The notes: generated by a model from the letters alone, not told the origin. A stretch of DNA of 64,000 nucleotides from Jiangella alba (GCF_900106035.1 NZ_FNUC01000003.1:2659501-2723500); one strand, 5' to 3'; numbered from the stretch's first letter, positions 18,011 through 26,605 are shown. Numbers and translations are program-made.

Positions 18011-19723
18011 TCAGGGCGCCACGTACACGTCGCGGCCGCCGAGGATCGTCCGCCGCACCGTGGCCTCGGCCAGCTCCTCGACCGGCCGGTCGAGGATGTC
18101 GCGGTCGAGCACGACGAGGTCGGCCAGCTTGCCCGCCTCGATCGAGCCGGTGAGCCGCTCCTGGCGCAGGGCGTAGGCGGCGTCGAGGGTGTAGGCGCAG
18201 ATGGCGCGTTCGAGGCCGGGCACGGCGTGCGGGCCGATGCGCAGCGACGTGGCGATGTTCGCCAGCGGTGACAGGTCGCCGACGTCGAAGTCGCTGCTGA
18301 GCGTCACGGTGGCGCCGCCCTCCATGAGCGCGCGGATCGGCTGCAGCCGGGCCGCGCGCTCCGCGCCGAGCACCGGCTCGTCGCCGCGCCGGTACTCCGG
18401 GTCGTCGATGCCGGGCGCGGAGGTCTGGAAGTCGGCGACCACGCCGAGCCGGGCGAACCGCTCGAGGTCGGCGGGGTCCGGGTACTCGATGTGGGTGATG
18501 CGGTGGCGGGCGCCGAGGTCGCCGTTGCGGCGGCGGGCGTGCTCGATCGCGTCGAGCGCCTCGCGCACCCCGCGGTCCCCGATGGCGTGCAGGTGCACGC
18601 TGAAGCCGTCGCGCTCCAGCTCGGTGACGTAGCGGGCCGTCCTGGCGGCGTCGAAGTAGTTCAGGCCGCGGTCACCGGGCACCGGGGTGCCGACGAGGTA
18701 GGGGTCGAGCAGCGCGGCCGTCAGGTTGCTGGTGATGCCGTCGACGCAGATCTTCACCTCGGCGACGCTGAGCGGCCCGGCCGGTTCGCGCCGGTACAGG
18801 CGGCGCAGCTCGGCCAGCTGCTCGTCGTCGGGCAGCTCCGGGTGCGCCCACAGGCCCAGCGTCGTCCGGGCCTTGAGCCGGCCCTCGCGCTCGGCCCGCC
18901 GCCAGAGCGTCAGCTGGTCGTGCGGGTCGCGCCAGAACACGCGGGCGTCGGCGACGGACGTGATGCCGGCCGCGGCCAGCGCGTCCTGGCTCTGCAGCAA
19001 CAGCGGGTACTCGTCCTGCGGCAGCAGCTCGGCCAGCCGGGTCGAGTGCACCAGCATCGCGTTGTCGAGCAGCAGCCCGGTGGGCCGCCCGGCCGCGTCG
19101 CGCAGGGTGACGCCGCCGGTCACCTCGGGGGTGCCGGGCCCGATGCCCAGCACGTCGAGCGCCCGGGTATTGAGCCAGGCGGCGTGGCCGTTGGAGTCGA
19201 ACATCAGCGCCGGCCGGTCCGGCACGGCGTCGTCCAGCAGCTCGTACGGCGGGCGCGGCCCCTCGGTCAGGCGGGTGACGTCGAAGCCGGCGCCGACCAC
19301 CCAGCCGGGCGGGCCGCCGTGCGTGCAGCCGCGCACCTGGCGGACCAGTTGCGCGGCGTCGGCGTCGTAGTCCAGCAGGCAGCCGCCGCCGGACCGGCCC
19401 TCGATCGGGTGGCAGTGCACGTCGTGGAAGCCCGGCAGCACGAGCCCGCCCGCGGCGTCGACGAGCTCGGTGCCGGGGCCGATCAGCGGCTCCAGCGAGG
19501 CGCGGTCGCCGACCGCCTGGATGCGGTCGCCGGAGATCGCCACGGCCTGCGCCCACGGCCGGCGGCGATCCAGCGTGTACACCGGGCCACCGGTGATCAC
19601 GCGGTCGGCGGCCCGGCGCCCGGAGCCGTCGCAGCCGGCGGCGAGCAGCGCGGCGGCCGACGCGGTCAGCAGGCCGCGCCGGGTCAGGTGGCCTCGAGTC
19701 AGGCCGCTCGTGGGGTGTGCCAT
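18011..19723 (-). CDS. Exported amidohydrolase, YtcJ-like (amidohydrolase family 3)
   Basis: This 570-aa metal-dependent hydrolase carries an N-terminal twin-arginine and lipobox-like leader (TRRGLL...LLAAGC), so it is probably exported as a lipoprotein. The metal and catalytic motifs HCH (in DVHCHP), the lysine position in VKICVDG, HLHAIGD, THIEY and SSDFD are all present, matching the N-acyl/N-substituted formamide deformylase type. The ATG at 19723 (MAHPTSG) is preferred; an upstream in-frame start would place the leader untypically. It is divergent from a tetR gene with a perfect palindrome between them, so it is probably the TetR target. Its operator is unrelated to the propeller-locus operator. 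Confidence 0.9.
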   Translation of the reverse strand: MAHPTSGLTRGHLTRRGLLTASAAALLAAGCDGSGRRAADRVITGGPVYTLDRRRPWAQAVAISGDRIQAVGDRASLEPLIGPGTELVDAAGGLVLPGFHDVHCHPIEGRSGGGCLLDYDADAAQLVRQVRGCTHGGPPGWVVGAGFDVTRLTEGPRPPYELLDDAVPDRPALMFDSNGHAAWLNTRALDVLGIGPGTPEVTGGVTLRDAAGRPTGLLLDNAMLVHSTRLAELLPQDEYPLLLQSQDALAAAGITSVADARVFWRDPHDQLTLWRRAEREGRLKARTTLGLWAHPELPDDEQLAELRRLYRREPAGPLSVAEVKICVDGITSNLTAALLDPYLVGTPVPGDRGLNYFDAARTARYVTELERDGFSVHLHAIGDRGVREALDAIEHARRRNGDLGARHRITHIEYPDPADLERFARLGVVADFQTSAPGIDDPEYRRGDEPVLGAERAARLQPIRALMEGGATVTLSSDFDVGDLSPLANIATSLRIGPHAVPGLERAICAYTLDAAYALRQERLTGSIEAGKLADLVVLDRDILDRPVEELAEATVRRTILGGRDVYVAP

Positions 19724-19750
19724 GCCGCGACGGTACAACCCTGCCCTGTG

Positions 19751-19768
19751 TGCAACAAGTTTGTTGCA
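19751..19768. promoter_or_regulatory. Probable TetR operator
   Basis: TGCAACAAGTTTGTTGCA is a perfect 8-bp inverted repeat with a 2-nt centre. It lies between the divergent amidohydrolase (start 19723) and tetR (start 19797) genes, the usual position for a TetR-family autoregulatory site. Confidence 0.75.
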
Positions 19769-19796
19769 TCTGAGACATGGCTGCTACCCTCGCGCC

Positions 19797-20342
19797 ATGA
19801 GCCGGTCACCGCGGTCACTCCTCGACGTCGCCACCGAGGCGCTGCTCGCCAGCCCCGGCGCCTCGCTCACCGAGGTGGCGGCCGCCGCGGGCGTCAGCCG
19901 CACCACCCTGCACCGGCACTACCCCACCCGGCACGCGCTGCTGCTCGCGGTCGCCGAGCACTCCGTCACCCGGGTCGAGCGCGCCTACGCCGGCGCCGGC
20001 CTCGACGCCGCGGGCGACGACGCCGCGGCGGCGCTGCGCCGGCTGCTCACGGCGCTGATCCCGCTCGGCCCGCAACTGGAGTTCATCCACCGCGAGCGCT
20101 CGCTCGACGACGACCACGGCCTGCACGCCCGCTTCGACGCGCTGGACGACCTCGTCACCGGGCTGGTCCGGCGCGGCCAGGACGCCGGGGTGCTGCGCGC
20201 CGACCTCCCCGCCTGGTGGCTGGTGTCGTCGCTCAACGGCGCCGTCTACGGCGCCTGGGAGCTGATCGACCTGGGCCGGCTGGCCCCGCTCGACGCGCCC
20301 GGCCTGCTACTGACCACGCTCCTCGACGGCATCGGCCGCTGA
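19797..20342 (+). CDS. TetR/AcrR-family transcriptional regulator
   Basis: This 181-aa repressor has the N-terminal helix-turn-helix SLTEVAAAAGVSRTTLHRHYPTRHALL (about residues 20-48) and an all-helical ligand domain with no recognised ligand signature. The ATG at 19797 is the natural start. It is divergent from the exported amidohydrolase, and the palindrome between them is probably its operator. Its last 36 bp overlap the 3' end of the convergent amidohydrolase gene on the other strand. Confidence 0.93.
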   Translation: MSRSPRSLLDVATEALLASPGASLTEVAAAAGVSRTTLHRHYPTRHALLLAVAEHSVTRVERAYAGAGLDAAGDDAAAALRRLLTALIPLGPQLEFIHRERSLDDDHGLHARFDALDDLVTGLVRRGQDAGVLRADLPAWWLVSSLNGAVYGAWELIDLGRLAPLDAPGLLLTTLLDGIGR

Positions 20343-21074
20343 CCGGCCGGCGTCCAGGCCGAACACCTCGGCCGCGTTGCGCCACATCACGAGCTCCTCC
20401 TCGGCGGCGCTGAGCCCGGCCGCCCGGATGGCGCCCAGCGTGACGGCCGGGTGGATGAGGGTGGCGTCGCTGCCGAACATCAGCCGCCGCGGGCCGATGC
20501 GGTCCAGCACCCATCGGATGCGGCCCGGCGCGGGCGTCGACCAGCACGGCTCGAACCAGATCCGGTCGGTCCGCTCGGCCGCCGACGGCGTCAGGCGCCA
20601 GTCCGGGCCGCCGAGGTGGGCGGCCACGACGCGGGCGCCGTCGACCCGGGCGACGACGTCGGCGAGGCCGACGATCTCGTCGCCCCACGTGTGCACGAGC
20701 GCCGGGAGGTCGTGCTCGGCCAGCAGCCGCAGCGCGTCGGCCATCGCCGCCGAGCCGCCCGGTGACTGCGCGTACTGCGTGTGGATCTTCGCACCCGCGA
20801 ACAGCCCGGTCGGCAGCAGCTGCTCGAGCTGCGCGGCGGCGACGTCCAACTCGCGCGGGTCGACGACCAGCAGCCCGCGCAGCCGCGGGTGCTCGCGCAG
20901 GACGGGCAGCAGCGCCGGGTTGCCGGTCAGCGGGTCGTACACCACCGCCTCGACCGCCGACACCAGCTGGACGTCGATGCCGCAGTCGTCCATCACCCGC
21001 AGGTTGACCGCTGCGTCGCCGACGTCGGTGCTGAAGAACCACGGGCCCCAGTGGCCGTGCACGTCGATGATCAC
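20307..21074 (-). CDS. Amidohydrolase (COG2159 type), module 1
   Basis: This 255-aa TIM-barrel metal hydrolase/decarboxylase has a complete motif set: HGH in IIDVHGHWG near the N-terminus, the Lys/His in AKIHTQ, HTWGDE, AAHLGG and the catalytic Asp in FGSDAT. The family includes ACMSD-like decarboxylases and lactonases. The start is a GTG at 21074, spaced 4 nt from GGAGG and overlapping the stop of the preceding gene (GTGA). It is the last gene of a three-gene operon (aminotransferase, degenerate amidohydrolase, amidohydrolase). Its 3' end overlaps the convergent tetR by 36 bp. Confidence 0.87.
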   Translation of the reverse strand: MIIDVHGHWGPWFFSTDVGDAAVNLRVMDDCGIDVQLVSAVEAVVYDPLTGNPALLPVLREHPRLRGLLVVDPRELDVAAAQLEQLLPTGLFAGAKIHTQYAQSPGGSAAMADALRLLAEHDLPALVHTWGDEIVGLADVVARVDGARVVAAHLGGPDWRLTPSAAERTDRIWFEPCWSTPAPGRIRWVLDRIGPRRLMFGSDATLIHPAVTLGAIRAAGLSAAEEELVMWRNAAEVFGLDAGRSAADAVEERGQ

Positions 21075-21775
21075 GCCGCCTCCAGCAGCCGGGTCAGGGT
21101 GCCGCCGGTCACCAGCTCGCGCTGCGGCGGTGTCAGGCCGCTGGCCGCCAGCCGGTCGACGACGGCGGCCGCCTCGAACCAGCCGGGGCGGCTGCCGAAC
21201 ACCAGCCGCTCGGCGCCGGCCTCGGCGGCCAGCAGCTCCCAGCCGTCGACGTCGCCGAGCAGCCGGGTCGACGCGTGGAAGCCGGGCTCGTCGCGGGCCA
21301 GCAGCACGAAGTCGCCCAGGTGGTAGAAGTGCGCGTCGACGAACACCGCCCGCACGCCCAGCCCGGCCAGCGCCGGCCCGACGACCCGGACGTCGCCCTC
21401 GGCCAGCAGCACCAGGCCGGCCGCGGCGGCCGCCCGGGCGACCGCCCGCAGGCCGGGCGCCGTGGCCGGGACGTGCTGCCGGTCCGGCGCCAGCCGCACC
21501 GCCCGCACGCCCAGCTCCGCCGCCCGCTCGACCTCGGCCAGCGCCGTCAGCGGGTCGCGGAGGTCCACCCCGAACGCCGCGTGCCAGCCGTGCTCGGCGG
21601 CCACGGCCCGTGCTTCGTCGTTGCCGCTCGGCGCGTCGAACAGCAGCGCGCGCAGCGATGTCACCAGCCCGCCGCCGATGCCCAGCGGCCGCAGCGACGC
21701 GGCCAGCTCCGGGCCGGTCAGCCGGGCGCCGGCCGCGACGTCGCGCCCGACCAGCAGGTCGGCGTCGAGGATCAC
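21071..21775 (-). CDS. Degenerate amidohydrolase-like protein, module 1
   Basis: This 234-aa protein has the amidohydrolase-2 layout but lacks its metal site. The N-terminal HxH of the family is DADLL here, and the Asp-bearing FGSD motif is FGSRPG. The barrel strands around VRAVRLAPD and VFVDAHFYHLGDF remain recognisable. It is therefore unlikely to be a metallohydrolase on its own; a structural partner of the intact paralogue encoded next to it is my inference. The GTG at 21775 overlaps the aminotransferase stop, and its own stop overlaps the next GTG, so stoichiometric expression is likely. A similar degenerate gene is at 29205-29927. Confidence 0.72.
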   Translation of the reverse strand: MILDADLLVGRDVAAGARLTGPELAASLRPLGIGGGLVTSLRALLFDAPSGNDEARAVAAEHGWHAAFGVDLRDPLTALAEVERAAELGVRAVRLAPDRQHVPATAPGLRAVARAAAAAGLVLLAEGDVRVVGPALAGLGVRAVFVDAHFYHLGDFVLLARDEPGFHASTRLLGDVDGWELLAAEAGAERLVFGSRPGWFEAAAVVDRLAASGLTPPQRELVTGGTLTRLLEAA

Positions 21776-23037
21776 GAGGCCGCCACCGCCGTGTGCACCT
21801 TGGTGACCGCGGCGACGATGTCGTCGACGTCGGCCGGGGTGAAGTTCTCGTTCCACGGCACCACGACGAGGCGCCGGTAGACGAGGTCCTCGGCCACCGG
21901 GCACAGGCCGTCGCCGTAGTCGCGGCCGGCCAGCGGGTAGCCGGACGAGCCATAGGTGAGCGGCTTGCGCAGCACCGGCTCGGCGTAGAGCGGCCGGGCC
22001 AGGTAGCCGGCCAGCGACGGCACGCCCTCGGCCGTCAGCGCCGCCGCGTAGCGCTGCAGCCCGGCCTCGTCCAGGCCGTCGACCAGCAGCGGGTAGTACC
22101 AGTACACGTGGTCGCCGTCGTCGGGCGCCAGCCCGAGCCCGGGCAGCTCGGCCACGCGGCTCGCGAACGCCGTGGCGCCGGCCCGGCGCCGCTCGACGAC
22201 GGCGGGCAGCTTGCGCAGCTGCTCGCGGGCGACCGCGCCGACCAGCTCCGTCATCCGGTAGTTCAGCGCGAACGACAGGTAGGCCCGCTCCCCGGTCTCG
22301 CGCGGCCAGCCCTTGTCGGCGAAGCGGCGCAGCCGCAGCGCGAGGTCGGGGTCGTCGGTGGTGACCAGGCCGCCGTCGCCGGCGGTGATGTGCTTGTACT
22401 GCTGCAGGCTGAAGCAGCCCAGCTGCCCGGCGGTGCCGGTCAGCGGCCCGCCGGGACGCACGGGCGCGAGGTAGGCCTGCGCGCAGTCCTCGATCAGCAT
22501 GATGCCGGCGCGGTCGGTCAGCTCGCGCAGCCGCGCCACGGGGGCCGGCTTGCCGAACAGGTGGACGGCGATGACGGCGCGGGTGCGCGGCCCGATCAGT
22601 GCGGCGACGGCGTCGGGGTCGAGGTTGCCCGTCAGCGGGTCGACGTCGGCGAAGACCGGCACCGCGTTCTGCGCGATGATCGGGGCGACCGAGCCCATGT
22701 CAGAGATGGGCGGGACGATGATCTCGTCGCCGGGCTCGGGGTCGACGGCGGCGACCGCCAGGTGCAGCGCCGCGGTGCCGCTGCTGCAGGCCACCGCGTA
22801 CCGGGTGCCGATGAGCGCGGCGAACTCCTCCGTCAGCGCGTTCACCTCGGTGCCCCAGACGCTCGCCAGCATGCCGCTGCGCAGCACCCGCAGGACCGCG
22901 GCCTCCTCCTCCGCGCCGATGGTGCGCCCGCTCGCCTCCAGGGCCGACGGCAACGGCCGCCCGGTGCGTACCGGCGTGCCGCCGTCGATGGCCAGCGTTC
23001 CCACAGCCTCGCCTGCTTCCTGTCGGGTGACGTTCAT
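21772..23037 (-). CDS. DegT/DnrJ/EryC1/StrS-family aminotransferase, copy 1
   Basis: This 421-aa PLP enzyme of the sugar/cyclitol aminotransferase class has the LAIDGGTPVR N-terminus seen in the AHBA-synthase/cyclitol branch. The PLP-ring Asp is in LIEDCAQAY (about 184) and the Schiff-base lysine in QYKHITAGDGG (about 215). The ATG at 23037 is the only start consistent with the family. It heads an operon with the two amidohydrolase-type genes. Such enzymes normally make amino sugars, but here the partners look catabolic, so it may run in the deaminating direction; this is inference. An operator (23043-23054) lies 5 nt upstream. Confidence 0.9.
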   Translation of the reverse strand: MNVTRQEAGEAVGTLAIDGGTPVRTGRPLPSALEASGRTIGAEEEAAVLRVLRSGMLASVWGTEVNALTEEFAALIGTRYAVACSSGTAALHLAVAAVDPEPGDEIIVPPISDMGSVAPIIAQNAVPVFADVDPLTGNLDPDAVAALIGPRTRAVIAVHLFGKPAPVARLRELTDRAGIMLIEDCAQAYLAPVRPGGPLTGTAGQLGCFSLQQYKHITAGDGGLVTTDDPDLALRLRRFADKGWPRETGERAYLSFALNYRMTELVGAVAREQLRKLPAVVERRRAGATAFASRVAELPGLGLAPDDGDHVYWYYPLLVDGLDEAGLQRYAAALTAEGVPSLAGYLARPLYAEPVLRKPLTYGSSGYPLAGRDYGDGLCPVAEDLVYRRLVVVPWNENFTPADVDDIVAAVTKVHTAVAAS

Positions 23038-23040
23038 CGT

Positions 23041-23078
23041 ATCGGCCTGGCCCGAAAACTGGACCAGGTGGCTACAGT
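23041..23078. promoter_or_regulatory. Divergent operator/promoter region, DegT1 and regulator
   Basis: CGGCCTGGCCCG (23043-23054) is a near-perfect copy of the shared operator. For the plus-strand regulator a -10-like TACAGT (23073-23078) lies 6 nt before the ATG, suggesting a leaderless mRNA with its -35 region inside the operator. The same site lies just before the aminotransferase start on the other strand, so one bound dimer could control both and give autoregulation. Confidence 0.6.
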
Positions 23079-23084
23079 TGTCGC

Positions 23085-24311
23085 ATGGACACCTCGATCG
23101 GCGTGGTCGGCCCACACGACCTGGTCGACAGCGTCGCGACGGTCTGCGAAGAGCAGGCCGGGGTGCGGGTGCACCGGTTCGACTACGACCACGAGACCCA
23201 GGCCTCCGCCATGGTGACGACGCACGCGTCCGGCGTCGACGCCTGGCTGTTCACCGGCATCGTGCCGTACACCCTCGCGCACGACGCGCTGACCCGCCCG
23301 GCCGCGTTCGTCGACTACAGCGGGTCGACCCTGCTCGAGGCGGTGGTGCGGCTGCTGCGCGAGGGGCACGACGTCACCCGGCTCTCGGTCGACACCCTCG
23401 ACCCCGCGCAGGTGCACGGCACGCTGCGCGACGCCGGCGTGCCGGTCGCCGAGGTGCGCACGCTGCCGTACCGGCCCGGCGCCACGGCCGCCGACTTCGC
23501 CGCCTTCCACCGCCGTCACGCCGCCCGCCACCAGGGCGCCGTCGCGGTCACGTGCCTGGCGTCGGTGCACGACCAGCTGGCCGGCGAGCTGCCGGTGTTC
23601 CGGCTGGCGCCGTCACGCCAGTCGGTCCGCGGCGCGCTGCGCCAGCTGCTGCTGTCGGCGACCAGCCAGATCCAGGAGGACGCACAGGTCGCGCTCGGCC
23701 TGGTCGAGGTCTCCCCCGCATCCGAGCACGACGACCTCGCCCGCGAGGTGGGGCTGCTGGGCGGCTCGCTGTCGCAGTACTCCGAGACGCTGTCGCTGAT
23801 CGTCACCACCCGCGGGCCGCTGCACGACGCCTCGCGCGGGTTCACCGCGCTGCCGCTGCTGCACCGCCTCGGCCAGCGCCACGACGTCGTGCGCATCGGC
23901 TTCGGCATCGGGCACAGCGGCGCCGAGGCCGAGCGGCTGGCCCGCCGGGCGCTGGCCCGGGCCCGCAGCCACGGCGACGTCGCCGCCGTCGTGTCCTCGC
24001 GCAACGACGTCGACATCCTGCTCGAGACGGTCGCGCCGGCCGAGGCGCCGAAGCCCGACCAGAGCCGGGCGGTCGTCGCCAGCCGGGTCGGGCTGTCCGT
24101 CGGCACGCTCGACCGCCTCCGCGAGATCACCACGGCCACCGCCGACCGCCCGCTCACCACGCGCGACATCGCCGACGGACTCGGCGTGCAGCTGCGGACG
24201 GCACGCCGCATCCTGCAGCGGCTGGAGCTCGCGGGGTGTGCGCAGCGGTCGGGCAGCCTCGAGTCGGGCACCATCGGGCGGCCGTTGACGCTGTACCGCA
24301 TCACGCTGTGA
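23085..24311 (+). CDS. Transcriptional regulator with sensor-like N-terminus and C-terminal wHTH
   Basis: This 408-aa protein is the best candidate controller of the locus. Residues about 1-165 form an alternating alpha/beta domain beginning IGVVGPHDLVDSV, like a ligand-binding receptor fold. Residues about 180-310 look like a degenerate nucleotide-cyclase/GGDEF-type fold (IGFGIGHSGAEAERLARRAL), without a catalytic GGDEF. Residues about 340-408 are a winged helix (LTTRDIADGLGVQLRTARRI). I do not recognise a named family with this combination. It is divergent from DegT1 with an operator between them, and no other regulator except the separately wired TetR sits inside the cluster. Binding to CGGYCTNGNCCG is inferred from position, not shown. 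Confidence 0.75.
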   Translation: MDTSIGVVGPHDLVDSVATVCEEQAGVRVHRFDYDHETQASAMVTTHASGVDAWLFTGIVPYTLAHDALTRPAAFVDYSGSTLLEAVVRLLREGHDVTRLSVDTLDPAQVHGTLRDAGVPVAEVRTLPYRPGATAADFAAFHRRHAARHQGAVAVTCLASVHDQLAGELPVFRLAPSRQSVRGALRQLLLSATSQIQEDAQVALGLVEVSPASEHDDLAREVGLLGGSLSQYSETLSLIVTTRGPLHDASRGFTALPLLHRLGQRHDVVRIGFGIGHSGAEAERLARRALARARSHGDVAAVVSSRNDVDILLETVAPAEAPKPDQSRAVVASRVGLSVGTLDRLREITTATADRPLTTRDIADGLGVQLRTARRILQRLELAGCAQRSGSLESGTIGRPLTLYRITL

Positions 24312-24323
24312 CCTGCTGAGAGC

Positions 24324-25361
24324 TCACGCCCGGAGCCAGCGGTCCAGCCGCTCGGCGATGAAGGCGTCGTCGCGCAGGCCGGGGTAGGCGGCCCAGATGC
24401 GGTCGATCTCGTCGAGCTGGCCGGGTGAGAGCACCTCGGTCTCGTCGAGGCACCACAGCCCGGCCAGCAGGCCCTGGCGGCGCAGCACCTCGTGGATGCC
24501 GGGCACGCAGCCGTGGAACCCGTGCGCGGCGTCGAAGATCGCGGCGTTGGCGTCGGTGAGCACCGGGTTCAGCGCGAGCAGCTCGCGCAGGGCGGCGTCG
24601 TCGCCGCCACGGGCCCGTCCGGCCGCGGCCAGGATGTCGACCGCGCCGCGCACCCACACCGCCCACTGCCCGAGCAGCCCGCCGACCACCTCGAGGCGCT
24701 GCCCGCCGACCTCGTAGGCGGTGAGCAGGTCCATGACGATGTGGTCGTCGTTGCCGGTGTAGAGGGCGATGTCGCCGGCCCGCCCGGACGCGGCCAGACC
24801 GTGCACCACCTCGAGCGTGGCGTACCGGTCGAACGGCGCCACCTTCACCCCGGCGACCGCGGGCTGCTCGGCCAGCCGCCGCCAGAAGTCCCGGCCCAGC
24901 GGCCGCCCGCCGACCGCCGGCTGCAGGTAGAACCCGATGACCGGGATGACCTCGCCGACCGCGCGGGCGCGGTCGAGCAGCTCGTCCTCCGACGCGTCGC
25001 CGGTGCCGTACGGGGTCAGCAGCGCGAGGTCGTAGCCCAGGTCGCGGGCCAGCTCGGCCTCGGCGACCGCCTGCTCCGTCGGCCCCACGATGCCGGTGAC
25101 CAGCACCGGCGCCTGCTCGGGGTACTCGCCGGCGGTCTCGGCGGCCAGCTCCAGCACCGGCGCGAGCAGGCCGCGGCCAGGCTCGTGCACCGCGAACTGG
25201 GTGGTGTGCACGGCGACCGCCAGGCCGGTGGCGCCGGCCTCGACGTAGTACCGCGACAGCGCCCGCTGTCGGCGCTCGTCGAGCTTGCGGTCCTCGTCCA
25301 GGGCGAGCGGGTGCGCCGGGATCACCCCACCGGCCAGGAACCGGTCCACAGCCGTGGTCAT
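24324..25361 (-). CDS. DapA-family aldolase/lyase, divergent second copy
   Basis: This 345-aa TIM-barrel protein is related to dihydrodipicolinate synthase-like enzymes. The likely Schiff-base lysine is in VAGVKVAPFD, preceded by a Tyr in IGFYLQPAVGG that matches the conserved tyrosine position. It is longer than typical DapA because of an extended C-terminus (LDETEVLSPGQLDEIDRIW). The ATG at 25361 overlaps the stop of the upstream epimerase-like gene by one base, so the two are coupled. Activity as a keto-acid lyase or aldolase in the last step of a sugar-acid route is plausible but unproven. Confidence 0.8.
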   Translation of the reverse strand: MTTAVDRFLAGGVIPAHPLALDEDRKLDERRQRALSRYYVEAGATGLAVAVHTTQFAVHEPGRGLLAPVLELAAETAGEYPEQAPVLVTGIVGPTEQAVAEAELARDLGYDLALLTPYGTGDASEDELLDRARAVGEVIPVIGFYLQPAVGGRPLGRDFWRRLAEQPAVAGVKVAPFDRYATLEVVHGLAASGRAGDIALYTGNDDHIVMDLLTAYEVGGQRLEVVGGLLGQWAVWVRGAVDILAAAGRARGGDDAALRELLALNPVLTDANAAIFDAAHGFHGCVPGIHEVLRRQGLLAGLWCLDETEVLSPGQLDEIDRIWAAYPGLRDDAFIAERLDRWLRA

Positions 25362-26377
25362 CAGAACTTCCCGTCGCGTCGCTGGAACTTGGTCGGCTTG
25401 CCCAGTGTCGGCAGGCCCGCGCGGACCCAGTGCGCGCTCGCCTCGACCAGCTCCGGCACCGTGACGTCCGGGTAGCCGAACAGGGCGTGGCAGCGCTGCG
25501 CGTTGCTCAGCAGCGCCGTGCCCGCCTCCTCACCGGTGAACGTCACCGGCTTCTCCAGCGCGGCCGCGAGATCGGTGGCCAGGCGGCGCACGCCCAGCGT
25601 CTCCGGGCCGGTCAGGTTCAGCAGCAGCGGCGGCGTGGACGCGTGCAGCAGCGCCCGCAACGTCACCTCGTTCGCGTAGCCCTGCCACACCAGGTTCAGG
25701 CTGCCCATCGTCACGTCGACCGGCTCACCCGCCGCGATCGTCTGCGCCAGGTCGATCAGCACCCCGTAGCGCATCTCCACCGCGTAGTTCAGCCGGATGA
25801 TCGCCACCGGGGTGTCGTCGCGCTGCGACGCGGCCTGCAGCAACCGCTCGCGGCCCAGGCACGACATCGCGTACTCACCGACCGGACCCGGCTCGGTGTC
25901 CTCCGTCGCCCCGCCGCTGCCCACACCGGTCAGCGGGTACACGTTGCCGGTGGACAACGCGCTGATGCGGCTGCCCGCGTAGCGCCGCGCCACCCGCCCC
26001 GGCAGGTACACGTTGGTCTCCCAGGTGCCGGCCTGGTTGCCCTCGGTGCCGAACTTCGCGCCCACCAGGTACACCACGTTCGCCGCATCCGGCAGCCCGG
26101 CCAGCTGATCGTCGTCGGCGATGTCGGCCGCCACCACCTCCGCGCCGGTCGCCTCCATCGCCTCGCGCGCGCCCTCGCCGCCGTACCGCGACACCGCGAA
26201 CACCCGGGCGCCCGTGCCGGCCTCCTCGATGCCCCGCACCGCCAACCGCACCAGGCTCACACCCAGCTTGCCGCTCGCCCCGAGCACCACCACGTCGCCG
26301 TCGAGCCGGCGCAGATCCGCCACCAGCTCCGGCCGTGGCCGAGAAAGTCGCTCGTCGAGCTCGTCGATGCTCCGCAC
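25361..26377 (-). CDS. NAD-dependent epimerase/dehydrogenase-like protein with altered YxxxK
   Basis: This 338-aa extended SDR-like protein has a glycine-rich motif LGASGKLGVSL and a conserved Tyr in VGEYAMSCLGRE. The catalytic Lys of YxxxK is Cys (YAMSC), so classical SDR chemistry is doubtful. I chose the GTG at 26377 because GGAGG lies 6 nt upstream; an in-frame GTG two codons earlier abuts the GGAGG and is too close. It is the first gene of a two-gene operon with the DapA-like gene. The promoter upstream carries the only perfect copy of the operator. Confidence 0.8.
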   Translation of the reverse strand: MRSIDELDERLSRPRPELVADLRRLDGDVVVLGASGKLGVSLVRLAVRGIEEAGTGARVFAVSRYGGEGAREAMEATGAEVVAADIADDDQLAGLPDAANVVYLVGAKFGTEGNQAGTWETNVYLPGRVARRYAGSRISALSTGNVYPLTGVGSGGATEDTEPGPVGEYAMSCLGRERLLQAASQRDDTPVAIIRLNYAVEMRYGVLIDLAQTIAAGEPVDVTMGSLNLVWQGYANEVTLRALLHASTPPLLLNLTGPETLGVRRLATDLAAALEKPVTFTGEEAGTALLSNAQRCHALFGYPDVTVPELVEASAHWVRAGLPTLGKPTKFQRRDGKF

Positions 26378-26400
26378 CCGCACCCTCCATCATCCGTACT

Positions 26401-26440
26401 TACGGTCTAGACCGTATTTGTCGGAACGTGAGGATGTCAA
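26401..26440 (-). promoter_or_regulatory. Sigma70-type promoter with perfect operator
   Basis: TACGGTCTAGACCGTA (26401-26416) is a perfect 16-bp palindrome and the best operator in the window. On the minus strand a consensus -35 TTGACA (26435-26440) is followed after 18 nt by TACGGT as -10 (26411-26416), which lies inside the palindrome. This layout is typical of repression by blocking RNA polymerase. It serves the epimerase-DapA operon. Confidence 0.72.
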
Positions 26441-26467
26441 GGCGGGATATTGCACAGATACGGGCGG

Positions 26468-26605
26468 TTATTCCGCGGCCAGACCGGCCCCGAAGACGAT
26501 GGCGAATCCCACGGCGAAGCCCGCCGCGGAATGGTCGAAGATCAGGGCCAACAACAGGCCCAGTCCGAACGCGACCATGAACCTCTTAGCCAGCTTCTGA
26601 CCCAT
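26468..26605 (-). CDS. Small glycine-rich membrane protein (45 aa)
   Basis: This short gene encodes MGQKLAKRFMVAFGLGLL at its start, followed by hydrophobic Gly/Ala-rich stretches (about residues 9-22 and 28-45), giving one or two membrane helices with glycine-zipper spacing. An AGGGAG ribosome site lies 6 nt before the ATG. I do not recognise the family. It lies downstream of no operator and between the epimerase operon and the repeat array, in minus orientation. It is short enough that a false call is possible. Confidence 0.5.
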   Translation of the reverse strand: MGQKLAKRFMVAFGLGLLLALIFDHSAAGFAVGFAIVFGAGLAAE

